Of a stretch of 64,000 nt of DNA, positions 13,979 through 25,988 are shown one piece after another. Position 1 is the first letter of the stretch, and each line of letters starts with the position of its first letter. The stretch lies in NCBI GenBank assembly GCA_025602905.1, contig JAHLKI010000031.1:186001-250000 (forward strand). Direction: 5' to 3'. Below the pieces are notes generated by a model, which ran no database searches, had not been told where the DNA came from, and saw only the letters and a program-made list of their open reading frames with translations. Source of the stretch: Phlyctochytrium arcticum (Eukaryota; Chytridiomycota; Chytridiomycetes; Chytridiales; Chytridiaceae). The translations under genes were made by a program, and so were the position numbers.

Positions 13979-14293
13979 GTGAGGTGGTTGTACTGTTTCT
14001 GATTACTTAGCTGCTTCTCTTTCCGCATGTTTCCTATTCTGCGCATGATCTATACCCCCTCATAACCTCTATATCGTGTACTATTAATGAAAGTTTGTCA
14101 GTGATGTGGATGATGTGGACCATAAGGAAAAGTGCGAAAGGAGAAATGAGGGAAGCCAAAGCTGGGCGGCACAGCCACGAGGGATTTTTGGTACTAAGCC
14201 ACTTCAGGTAATCTGGCTTGAATTTCGCAAAAAACTATTGGAAATTCACCATTAGAAGAGAGAACTCTCCGAACGACCAGAGATCACCTCAGG
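13979..14293. other. Intergenic, POL5 promoter side
   Basis: About 315 bp with no recognisable gene; contains the 3' flank of the Ser-rich gene and the upstream region of POL5. Confidence 0.5.
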
Positions 14294-17200
14294 ATGTCGA
14301 ACGATATGATGGCCCTGTACTGGGAGCTGGCTTCGCTGGACTCGAGCATACGGCTCCGGGCTGCCGAGAAGCTCACTACCTCCCTGGCCAAGTTTCAAGA
14401 GTCGGTGCCGGCGCCAGCAAAGAATGTCACTGTTACGGAAGAGAATTTGGAGAAGTTTTGTGCGCCAGATGTATTGTACGGATACAAGCGTCTGCTTCGA
14501 GGATTGCCATCTTCTCGAGATGGAGCTAGGCAGGGGTTCTCGGTCGCTCTGACTGAGGTATTTTATCGCATTTTTCACGAAATATAAACAAAGACTAATT
14601 TCTGTTCTTGCCAGCTCTTGCGGAATCTCTCATTCTTGAGCGTCTCGACAGTACTTGCAATGTTGCTCAAGCTGACGCAGATCGAGGGTGCGAATGGACA
14701 AGAGGAGCGGGATATTTTGTTTGCTCGGATTTTTGGAATTTTGGCCATTTGTGAAGCTGATTTGGTGTCTCGCGATACCACCACATTAGAGGACATTCAG
14801 AACATGGTCCAGCATCTCTTGAAATACTCTGCAAAGAAGGTCTATGTCAAAGAGATATGCACTCGTGTTCTTCTTACAATCATGGACAAAGTGAAGGGCA
14901 CACCATTGGAGCAGGATGCCATCAAGTTTGCAATTCCTTTGGTTTTGGAGAAGCAAATTGAGACACCCGAGGATCTATGGTTCGCGCTTGAGATGCAAAA
15001 GCGGTACCCTGATTTCCAGTGGGAGGAGGTTTTACCGTCTTGGAAGCACGGTCTCGTACTGCACCAGAAGAACAAATCAAAATTGGTTGAAACTTTGAAA
15101 GAAACCTCCATCACAACTCCCCGCCTGCACTCAATATGGACTCCTCTTTTGGCGCAGCTCACAGCCAAAAAGGCCCCTATCGCACACGCTGTCTCACTGC
15201 ATGACCTTTGGTTGGAATTGGACGAGGCCCTTTTTTCTTCAAGTTACGAACGCAGGTTCCTCGGTTTTATGTTGTTTCAGAAGCTCCTTACAGAGGCAAA
15301 GCCTTCAGATGTTGGTTACATCTTCACCCCACAGCTGCTGCGCACAATGATGCATTACCTCTCCAAGAAAGATAGTTACTTGCACAAAATTGCCAAGCAA
15401 ACCGCCCAATCATTAGCCAAATTGGCACAAGAGCGGAAGGACATTGCCTTACAGCTGGTTCTGCAGTTGGTAGGGAAGAACGGGCATCACCGCTTTGATT
15501 CGGTCACAAAAACGAAAACTTTGGAGACCATTATCGGAAGCTTGGAGCAAGAGGATGTCGAATCGTATGTCAAGTACTTGCAGGCGACGTTCATCAACCC
15601 AAATGAGGATCTAAACACCTCACAAGAGGTAGCTGAGGATGACGCTGAGAAGGTGGATCCCACGGTCAAGACTGCCAATGCTGTTGAGGAACGCCGCCAA
15701 TGGGCTTTGGACCAGATTGTTTTGTTGCTCCGTAACAACAAACTTGCAAAGAAGGAATCCTGGGTCAAGAGCGCTGCTCGGTTCGTGACCCTTCACGCCG
15801 CATTCGATGTCAAAAAGAACAGCACCAAGAATGAATTGATCAGAGTACCTGTTCCCGAGATCAGCGATGCCACCCGGAAAGTATGCGAGGAGCGTCTTGT
15901 AAGCGTCTTGGGTACTTTGGTCACCCTAAACCTCAAGCCCGCTTCCGGATCAGACGCAACCAAAAAACCTGTCGTGGGAGTGATGGAAAATGGTCAATTT
16001 TGGGTTGAAGATCTCGTCAAGTTTGTGGAAAAGCTCAAAGAGGACAAGCATGTGTCTACCTTGCTGGAAGCGGCCGACGATGATTTTATAGCCACGATGG
16101 CAAATGCACGCAAGACATTGGCAGACATCCAGAAGGAGACAGCCAAGTTATCAAAAGACCGTGATGCTCGAGCCCAGCACCGCGCCTTCGAATTACTGTT
16201 CATGCACGTTCTGCTGCAAATGGATGTAGATCCCTCGGAGTACATGGATACGCTTGAGGATTTACTTAAATGCCGGGCGATCTTTGTGGAGGAGTCGGAC
16301 AAAACAGTCAAGACGAACGGAAAGGCACCCAAAAAGCCCAAGAATGACAAGAAGCGCAAAACCGACGATATGGAGGTAGATGAAGAAAATGATGAAGAGC
16401 CACCTACACCTATTGAAGTGTTGGTCGATATCTTGATCAGTTTCTTGGCTAAACCTTCAGCGCTGTTCCGTTCGCTATCCCAGGATGTTTTCAAGGCATT
16501 CTGCAAGCGAATGAATCAGAAAGCCCTGGATCTTATTTTCGACATTTTGGCAACCAAAGGAGGTGTCAGCGGTGCTGAAGAGCTGTTTGAGGGCCAGGAT
16601 GTGGGAGATGACGTGAAGGGCAACGCTATGGATGTCGATGGAGATGAGGAGGGTAGTGGGGACGATGACGAGGAAGAGGAAGACAGCGATGCTTCGGACG
16701 ATGGAAACGAGGAGGATGATGACAAGAACGAGGAGGTTGACGAGGACCTTCGCCGGGATGTTCGTGCCGCCCTTGGCCGAGCTGCTATGGGCGAGGATGG
16801 TGACGCTTCCGAGTCGGACGAGGAGGAGTTCCTCGATGATGATGAAATGGAAGACTTTGACAACAAGCTCGTCGAAATTTTCAAACAAAAGAAAATGGCC
16901 AAGACTGCCAAGAAGGACGTTAAGCAACAAGTCCTCCATTTCAAGTTCCGGGTCGTTGATTTGCTCGACATCTTGATCAAAAAAGCTGCCGATAGCCCCC
17001 TCATTCTCGAGACCATCATGCCGTTGCTCAAACTAGCTACTTCTTCGTCACGCAGCACAGACGACAAGGAACTGTTTACCAAACTTGAGCCTTTGATGCA
17101 TCGGTTATTCAAGAATAAGGAGGTTCCCACACAGCCAGAGTTGGATGTGGAACACGCAACAAAACTCCTCCGCGAGGTGCACGAGTATGCCATGCGTGCC

Positions 17201-18005
17201 AACGATGGCACCATCTTTGGACTCTGCAGTGGTGCATCGCTGTACTTGACAAAAGTACTGAGCCATGTTAAAGAGCAGAAACCAGCTGAAGTGATCGCTG
17301 CACCTAAATCCAAAAAGTCCAAAAAGAGCAAGACGGAAGTCAAACCCCCCACCCCATCCTCAGAATTATCCCGCGTCGCCTCCATTTACAAGGACTCTCT
17401 CGTTGACTTTTTGATTTCCAACAAGTCCCGAGTCCGACCGATCCTCTTTCTCGAATTGGCCAAACGCTACCCCACTTACATCTGGGAACTTTTGCCCACT
17501 TACGTCGAATTGACTTCATTAACCTCCCCCGCCAAGTCGTATCCCCGCGCTCAAGCCTACAATGCCATTGCCCTTATTTTCCAGCAGCTCCCCAAAACAG
17601 AGGAAGCGGAGCGTACCGAAGCCATCAAACAATTCTTGCCTGGATTTGTTGAGAATGTCGTGGGGACACTCAAGTTGGAACTTTCAGAAGATGACAGCGA
17701 AAGCAACGGCCGCGCATTGGGCAAAGATAGAACAAAGTCTTTTATGAAGGATTTGGTTGTTGTTGCTCGGAGATCCTGTAAAGTCATTGGAGATGAGAAG
17801 CAGGTTTGTAGTCTTGCTTTACCGGATTATTTTTTTACATCAACTGACTCAATGGAAATAGGTTGCAAAATTGTGGCGTGTTCAAGAGCTTCAACCGCTC
17901 ATTGAGAAATTGGTTGCTTCTGAAAAGTACCAGTCTGTCAATTCTGTCAAAACAGCTGCCAAGCAGCTCATCCGGCTGTTGAACCCTGTGGAAGAAAAAG
18001 CCTAG
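14294..18005 (+). CDS. POL5: DNA polymerase phi / POL5 (MYBBP1A family), rRNA biogenesis
   Basis: Nucleolar HEAT-repeat-like protein needed for rRNA production; despite its name it is not a working polymerase. Three exons: 14294-14557, 14615-17803 and 17862-18005. Family text at the N-terminus: MALYWELASLDSSIRLRAAE, LKRLLRGLPSSRDGARQGFS-like, then LRNLSFLSVSTVLAMLLKLT. The centre carries a long acidic Asp/Glu stretch (about 16585-16880), as in yeast Pol5 and MYBBP1A, then LHFKFRVVDLLDILIKK. A Lys-rich segment (KSKKSKKSKTEVK) looks like a nuclear/nucleolar signal. The third exon gives VAKLWRVQELQPLIEKLV and the stop TAG at 18003-18005. Length of about 1,200 residues is normal for the family. 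Confidence 0.9.
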
Positions 18006-18226
18006 GGGACCACTTCCTTATCATTATTTGTGTAGCATATCTTAATTTATTTCAAGGTTCATAATCTATTGATTTTGTTTATATGCGCCGTCCGTCCATT
18101 TTTTATTTGGGAGCGCGACCTCAGACAGCATGTTGGTAAAGATCCCATTATTCTCCAAAACCCAAAAAAAGTAGAAGAGACGGTTGTCGCAGATGACTGA
18201 GATAAACCTGGTTCTTTTAGTTGATT

Positions 18227-19233
18227 TTATCCTTTCCTTCTGAACCAAGATCGGATTCCTCCTCCACTCTCTGGGGATGATGTAGAATTTGATGCATTCT
18301 GCTTTTCAGCAGCCTTGAGTTCCGCCTCTCGCTCGTCAAGCAGTGCTCGCGTATCGCCCAAAAACTTTCGTACAATCTCACCCTCACGTCTCGACAAGCC
18401 TTCCAACTTTCGCTGATCGGTGAGCGCGTCCAGTTCCGCAATGGCTGCATCGATTTTGCCCTTTGACAAGGCAATGTATGAAGCTGTGGGAGAGAAGAGA
18501 AGGTTAAACATCAAAGTAGAGAGATGGATCACTTTGCAACTTGGTTTTAGCTACTACCATCGGCATTCGTCCAATTGTAGGCAACAGTGACACGGTAGTC
18601 ACCAAAGAGGGCCGACAAGTCCATCCCTGGATGAGGAGATGCGACACCCTTCTCGATCGACACGGAAGGTTTTTTGCCAATATCCTGGCCATCACCATCT
18701 AGCACGGTTACATGCTTTTTTATGCCCAACGCTTTTGCCTCTGCATCCTCTTCATCGTCGTCATCATCATCATCATCTGGTTCGTAAACAAAAATGCCCA
18801 ATCTGGCCAAAAGGTCGGATCCGTGTAAGGCAATCAAACAGCCCGCCGCAACCCCCGAAGCTGCAACGAGTATCAATTTAGTCCATGCTCGCCAAGAAAG
18901 ATCAATTAGGTCTTCTGCAATGCTTTCCAGTGATCGAGAGTGGGCAAAATTTCGGGCCTTTTGGCGGATGTATTAGATTTGGAACGATTAAGCTGCTATC
19001 TAGATCATATGACACACCTTGAAGACCTCGTGCTGGCCTTGCTGGTGAAACTGTAAGCGGGGTATACGATTTGGATTGGCAGAAACGGCGTTGGGAAGTT
19101 TTATTTGTAAGGCTATTTGACGTTTGGAAAGAGGTAGCGTTGCGCGTTCTGGCTTGGAATGAAAAGTTCGGACTGGGACACAGGAACGGGGCTTTGAGGT
19201 CCTTGATACGAGGGATATTGGTGGTCGTAGCAT
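18227..19233 (-). CDS. Unknown mitochondrial membrane protein
   Basis: Not recognised. The start at 19233 gives a typical mitochondrial presequence (MLRPPISLVSRTSKPRSCVP then RTFHSKPERA). After an intron (about 18959-19016) comes ARNFAHSRSLESIAEDLIDL and a hydrophobic span LILVAASGVAAGCLIALHG. An acidic run of eight Asp with Glu follows, then LFGDYRVTVAYNWTNADG. After another intron (about 18485-18547) comes a helical C-terminus (ALSKGKIDAAIAELDALTDQ, ending SWFRRKG). Likely single-span inner-membrane protein with the acidic part in the intermembrane space or matrix. Convergent with POL5 (stops about 220 bp apart). Gene structure is well supported, function open. Confidence 0.7.
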
Positions 19234-19700
19234 CTTTGTGTGTGCGAAGAGGTTTGTCAATCTGAATTGGATTTTGCGAGATGGCGCAATTCTTCCATTC
19301 TTTGCTTTGCGCGGTGTCACTGACTGTCGCAGATTCTTTGATTTAGCCATTTTGGGGTTGGCATTACCCAGTTTTACGGGTGCCAGTTGGGTTTCATCAT
19401 CTTTCATGAGCCTTTGGCCCTCATTAACCGTTAGCCCGACCCAAGGCAAGTATCGTCTGATGCAGAATCACAGGAAAGCGATATCGCATTAGCCAAAAAC
19501 TGTTCAAGGGTTGGATGATTTTGCCCTGCAAATTGAGCCCATTTGTAGCAATAGCAAGAAGAAGCAAGAACCTTGCCGGGGTTTGCGGCAGGAACACCTT
19601 AATCAGCTCCCTTGGCCTTCATCATACCCGGCAGCTCTTCCGTTCACTTCCTTGCCCTCTATATGCGATCCTAGGATATCTATACTATAATGAAAAATGG
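19234..19700. other. Gap before the Helitron remnant
   Basis: Promoter side of the mitochondrial gene, grading into sequence with no recognisable coding. The left edge of the mobile segment lies somewhere here, but I cannot place it. Confidence 0.4.
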
Positions 19701-20045
19701 GCCCAAATCGGTCTCGGCTCGAAAAGCTCGAAAGTGGCAAAGCCATGTTGTATGGTGGCAGTAAGTGCCAGTAAGCAATTTCCCATCAGACTCGCGTATG
19801 GCATGACAATCACCAAAAGCCAGGGCCAGACAATGTCGAAAGTGGGCGTCTACCTACCCAATCCCGTCTTTGCCCACGGACAACTGTACGTTGCTGGCTC
19901 GCGGTCTGATTCAAGAGCAGGTCTCAAGTTCTTGATTGAAGTTCCAGTCATCGTCAAGGACGACGACTTGAGGAGAAGCGTTGTATATAAAGAAGTTTTG
20001 AATGTGACAAGTGTTATGCGCGTTCCTCATCGTTCTCCTATGTAA
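19701..20045 (+). mobile_element. Helitron RepHel helicase, C-terminal fragment
   Basis: The frame reads [20 protein letters not shown], then [20 protein letters not shown], then [10 protein letters not shown] and SVVYKEVLN. This is the Pif1-type helicase end (motifs V and VI) found in Helitron RepHel proteins, where the usual text is KSQGQT...HGQLYVALSR...VVYKEV. Only about 85 residues are recognisable. The remaining helicase motifs and the Rep (HUH) domain are absent, so the Helitron is 5'-truncated or was rearranged. The usual ALSR is changed to AGSR, consistent with decay. The fragment is on the same strand as and about 0.5 kb upstream of the Fanzor gene, so both may belong to one element. 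A 19-bp piece of it (19721-19739) recurs at 20115-20133. Confidence 0.75.
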
Positions 20046-20157
20046 AGTCGATGCGCGCTGCGAAGCGAGGCGTGCCAACCGCTATGTAAGATATAATAGA
20101 TACGACCGCCGTCAGAAAAGCTCGAAAGTGGCATCTTCATGGATGGGAAGATGTCTT

Positions 20158-20363
20158 CAGCCGACGGCTGTTGAGTACTGCCAACAGTCCGAGGGCAACG
20201 ACTAAATTACAAAGAAGACAATGCACTGACAATGCACCCGGAGGATTGAATCCTCCGTAAAGACAGTCAATTGGGGTCTCTTCCGGTCTCTGGCGCGTCC
20301 GGCAGCATCTGAGAGTCAAACAACCCTGTTTCGTAAGGTCGCCGCAGCTAAACTCCGCTGCGG
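20158..20363 (+). repeat. Cluster of small perfect hairpins upstream of Fanzor
   Basis: Three perfect inverted repeats in 205 bp: CAGCC/GGCTG with a 3-nt loop at 20158-20170 (overlapping an alternative CTGTTG/CAACAG stem at 20168-20187), GGAGGAT/ATCCTCC with a 3-nt loop at 20240-20256, and CCGCAGC/GCTGCGG with an 8-nt loop at 20342-20363. They lie between the helicase remnant and the Fanzor start, in sequence with no good coding frame. Confidence 0.55.
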
Positions 20364-20534
20364 ACTGCTGGGCGGCGCTGGGATGCACTCGCATATAAAT
20401 ACCGCCCCGACCCACTCCATCCCCCATTTATCTCCCGCAACAGATTAGCCCCATTCCTTCGAACCAAAACTTTACGATCAATGCACATCTTCCCCTCTCA
20501 TCACCGATCGTCGATACAACCGCCGCCCCCCGCC

Positions 20535-22671
20535 ATGCCCCCCAAGCGGGCCGCTGGCGGGCCACCGTCTTCGTCTCTTGGTCGCCCGCCAAAGGTATGC
20601 ACAGTGTGTTTAGCATGCGATGACTTTTGGATAGCCCATCTGACATTTCCTATCTATGTCCATGTAGAGACCTTCAATACGCGACGACCATCCTACTCCC
20701 ACCCACAAGGACCCAGGGCCATCCTCAACACCGCCATCTGGCCCTCCCTCCATCGGAACCCCTCCTACCAAGCGCCACACCTGTCGAAAGATATCCTTTG
20801 CCAAAGTCTTTCGGCACCAGCACCCCCTCGCACCAGTATGGCTGGCTCGGCTGCTGGAGTACATCGCCACCGTCCACGATCTGGCCCAGCACACGACCTT
20901 CTTCCTCCGACACTATTACACCCAGCAAATTTGGAGTCACGACTTTGTTGCGCCGTCCCCAGAAGATGTATTCGCCATTTTTCATCTTCTCAACAAGGGA
21001 GACGCGTACCGCCCGTCATCGCCGGTTGCACAAGTGATCATGAGCCGATATGAGGCCTGGATTCCTGGCTACCAAGCCATCGCCAATTTCCAGGCACCAA
21101 ACCTCCCCAATGATCAACAATAGGCGCACTATGTGGGCGAAAGCATCCTCACCAATTTGAAAGTCAACATCCAAGAAAACTTTTACAAAATGGTGATGCG
21201 GTACATCAACAAACGACTCGACGTCAAGGAACTCTCGCGATTCCTGAAGAACCTCAACGAGCCGGAGCTATTGGAATGGTTCTACGCGCGAGTGCGGTGG
21301 ATCAAGACCTTCGCCACTTTCGAAGCGATCCCCACCGAGGACGAATTTGCTGAGTTGGAAGACCACGAGAAGTTGTTGGTCGAAGAACTATGGTCGGTCC
21401 TGCCGCCCAGGGCGGTAGAGAGTCAAGAGGGCCTCGCCTACGATGTCGTCGTGCAGCCACTCGACTACCTGCAAGCCTATTGTCGCCTCGCTGCCCTATA
21501 CGAACAGTACGACTATCCCGTCTTCACCGCGATACCACTACGCAAGACGGACATTCAGTCGTATGTTCGTATCGACACCAAGATTCTGTGTCTCCATATC
21601 CTGGGAATGTCCTTGAGACAAATGGGCACGCTGACCTCGGAGCGCAAACACGATCTGTGGAGTCAATGCTTTCGCCTCGACACGAAGGCGTTTCGACCCC
21701 AGCCATCCACAGGTCTCGAGTTTGACGGCTCCATTGCAACCGACGGTCACGGCGTGTCTGTACACCTCAAGGTCCCGGGTACAAGATATGGACACAGGAC
21801 CCCTCGCGTCTCGAAAAGTGAGTTGCTCCGACGAGTCCAAGCAACCTACGTCGAGCACCACTTGGACCAAGTGCGCGCGGCCGCCAATGTCGTGGTGATT
21901 GACCCCAATAAAAGAGACTTGCTCTTTTGCCGGGATCTTAACCACGACACCACTATGCGATACACGGCCAACCAGCGCGCTCACGAGATCAAGACGAGGG
22001 CGACGAGGAGTCAACTGCGTGAGTTGCGACGGGAACATGGTATCGAAGGATTGGAGTCCGCCATCCCCACCCACAAGTCGATGGACGTGGACCGGTTTTC
22101 CGAATACCTTGCCTACAAGGGTGCCCACCGTACGGAATTGAAAGCATTCTACCATTTGCGATTCCATCGGCGGTCACGATTCCGAGCGTTTACATTGAGG
22201 CAACGGTCGGAATCCCAGTTCATCAACCGTATGCGGGCAAGATACGGACATGACTTGGTGGTTGTGATGGGCGACTGGAACGACGCTGGACGGACCATGC
22301 GATTCCAAGAGTCCACCAAGACGTCGGGGTGGAGGAACACATTCAAGCGGCATGGCATCAGGTGCTTTCTTCTGGACGAGTTCCGGACGTCCAGCCGCTG
22401 CTCCCTCTGCCACCACCCAGTCGACAAGGACTTCAAGTCTCGGCCAAGCTCACGGCCCTGGCGACGGGCCCAAGGACACGACGAAAACGTTCATGGCTTG
22501 TTAGGTTGTACCAACCTCCAATGCGCACAAGCCCTCTGGACGAACGACGCGACCCTGGGAGTTCCGACAAGATATCACAACCGAGACAAGCTCAGTACCG
22601 CAAACATGGCATTCATCGTCCGGTCCATGTTAGCCGGGAACGGCCGGCCAGCGCCCTTTGCCCGTGGTTAG
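20535..22671 (+). pseudogene. Fanzor (eukaryotic TnpB-like RNA-guided nuclease), one in-frame TAG
   Basis: Two exons: 20535-20594 (MPPKRAAGGPPSSSLGRPPK) and 20668-22671, with a 73-nt GT...AG intron. The joined frame is open for about 687 codons except for one TAG at 21121-21123 (codon 172). The basic start looks like a nuclear signal. RuvC-I is VVVIDPNKRDLLF with its Asp at 21901-21903. The RuvC-II strand VVVMGDWND has no Glu at the usual place; the nearest candidate is Glu 22378-22380 in LLDEFRTSSR, the shifted glutamate known from Fanzors. Zinc ribbon: CSLC (22399-22410) and a later CTNLQC. RuvC-III is NRDKLSTANMA, Asp at 22585-22587. Fanzors are RNA-guided DNA endonucleases carried by transposons, including Helitrons. 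All catalytic parts are present, so the TAG may be a recent mutation, a sequencing error or read through. Confidence 0.88.
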
Positions 22672-22720
22672 TGATGTCTTTTGTACATAGCTTTATATAG
22701 ACGTAGGATAGTGTATCCGG

Positions 22721-22801
22721 CAGAGTTCACGCTCTGTCGCTATTGGTATTCGAGATTTGTCATCTCGAATTACAAAGTTTGTATCCCGAGCAAAGCTCGG
22801 G
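22721..22801 (+). ncRNA. Candidate Fanzor omegaRNA region (three hairpins)
   Basis: Fifty bases after the Fanzor stop begin three consecutive perfect hairpins: CAGAG/CTCTG with a 6-nt loop (22721-22736), ATTCGAGAT/ATCTCGAAT with a 5-nt loop (22748-22770), and CCCGAGC/GCTCGGG with an AAA loop (22785-22801). TnpB and Fanzor guides are encoded next to the nuclease gene and are strongly folded, so this is the most likely scaffold. RNA boundaries, and which flank holds the guide, cannot be read from one copy. Confidence 0.4.
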
Positions 22802-22927
22802 TTTGCCAGCTTGTACTCAAGGAAAAGTCATCAGTCAAAGAGCGGAGTTGTATTCGAGGGCGGATCGAGTGTGCCAATATGTCCCAAAAAGGAAAGGAGG
22901 GTGATTGGGCCCGGCCCTGGCCGTTCC

Positions 22928-22950
22928 TTGCGCAGCAAAGCGCAATTTAG
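22928..22950 (+). mobile_element. Candidate Helitron 3' terminal hairpin
   Basis: TTGCGC/GCGCAA perfect 6-bp stem with AGCAAA loop (22928-22945), followed by TTTAG. Helitrons end with a short GC-rich hairpin a few bases before a CTRR-like terminus and lack terminal inverted repeats. This hairpin is downstream of both the helicase fragment and Fanzor on the same strand, which is where the end should be. The terminal bases are not a canonical CTRR, so this is tentative. Confidence 0.3.
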
Positions 22951-23384
22951 GATTCCGCTCCTCCGCCCTGTCGCGTCGCCCCCCGCTTCTGCGCTTTTTT
23001 TCCGGACGACGACGACCGCGATCCATCTCGCCTTGCAAGCAGAAAGCAGCAGCAGAAGCCGCCGTCGCTATCCATCTTACTCCCTGTGCTTTTTTTTCAT
23101 AGGTGAGTTGCCGCTGTCGAGATCTTCGCGCTTTTCCCGGGACTTTCGGACGCGACAAGGGTTGGCCGTACCGTACTTTATCGAGGACAGCGAACGATTG
23201 CGCGAGATTGAACAAGAAATAAAAAGACTACCCTGCAGCGTCCGCATTCTCGATCAGTAGTCTAGCATTGCCAGCGACGCGCCAACCTTTTGTCCGCCCT
23301 CCCAGATCTGCCTTCTGTACCCAGGAACGGTTCACTCACACTTTTCATCTCCTTACCACTACAGCCTCCTAGTCATCTGTCAAC
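22951..23384. other. Beta-tubulin promoter and 5' UTR
   Basis: Pyrimidine-rich tracts and C/T runs close to the ATG (for example 23336-23380, with ATCTGTCAAC just before the start) are typical of a highly expressed fungal gene. A possible 5' UTR intron acceptor/donor pair is seen near 23100, but I cannot confirm it. Confidence 0.45.
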
Positions 23385-25133
<1,749 letters not shown>

Positions 25134-25290
25134 CCTCGGACGCGGTCGATACTCCAAAGTAGATCAGTCCCTTTTTACAAATTATTTTCCCCCTCCAACA
25201 CCTTGTTTTTTTAAAACTAATAATGGAAATGTAAACATCTTATGCCCTGATTATTGAACGCTATGTACACCAAAACCATTGCCAACCACG

Positions 25291-25793
25291 TTAGAAGAGC
25301 AATTTACGCACTATCCTCCGAACTAGCGACTCCTGCTCCACTTTCTTGCCCTCCCCACCCTCATCATCACTCTCGTCGTCCGGTTCCTCTACCTTGGGTA
25401 AGAATATTATAGGATGTGACCGAAACATTGGCCAAGCCGGTACACAAATCTATGACTCAGTTCAATTAATCTTCAGCCCCACATCATAAAACATACACTT
25501 CTCAATTACCAATGAGGTTAAGACTGTTCCGCCAAGCAGGATGACAAGTGCTACATTGAGGCTCTGGAGGATGAAACCAGCCAAGAACGCAACGACACCA
25601 GATAGGGTGAGTAGACCGTGAATGTAGCGTTCGGCATCGCGCTGGCCGATGAAATCCTAGGTGAAGGTTGGTATTGGGATTTGAACAATGCTGGGAGAAG
25701 GTTCAGACATACCATTTCTTTCTCGAGGCCAAACATGGTGGGATGATGTAGGGGAGAAAAGCCTGGGATTGTTGTTGCAAACGTGTTTGACAT
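25291..25793 (-). CDS. SPC1: Signal peptidase complex subunit 1
   Basis: Small ER membrane subunit of signal peptidase. Exons on the minus strand: 25793-25713, 25656-25510 and 25449-25291. The core is DFIGQRDAERYIHGLLTLSG, a hydrophobic hairpin VVAFLAGFILQSLNVALVIL then GGTVLTSLICVPAWPMFRSH, matching Spc1/SPCS1 with its two membrane spans. An acidic tail follows (EEPDDESDDEGG) with a basic end. The family usually begins M-D-F-x-G-Q; here the Met codon is the last codon of exon 1, right at the splice, so the start could be 25715, or 25793 with a 26-residue extension (MSNTFATTIPGF...). Divergent from the next small gene. Confidence 0.85.
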
Positions 25794-25988
25794 GATTGTC
25801 AAACTGATTGTCAAAGTCTTGGTCAACCGCCCAGTGGTTGCACAGCCACTGAGAAGGATTTCTGGGTTTCGTTAACCAGCAGGGTTTCGCTTTTACCTTG
25901 GTCCTAAGGATTCAACTGTATTTCTCAGGAACTGGTTCACTGTTTCTTTTCAGTCTTGAAGAAGACCACACTCTTCCCGCCTACTAAC

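Noticed and set aside
16516..17385. 289-residue Ser-rich frame antisense to POL5
   Set aside because: Produced by the Asp/Glu codons of the POL5 acidic region read backwards as Ser runs.
20481..20646. Minus-strand frame of 72 residues over the Fanzor start
   Set aside because: Antisense shadow; no similarity and no splice sites needed or seen.
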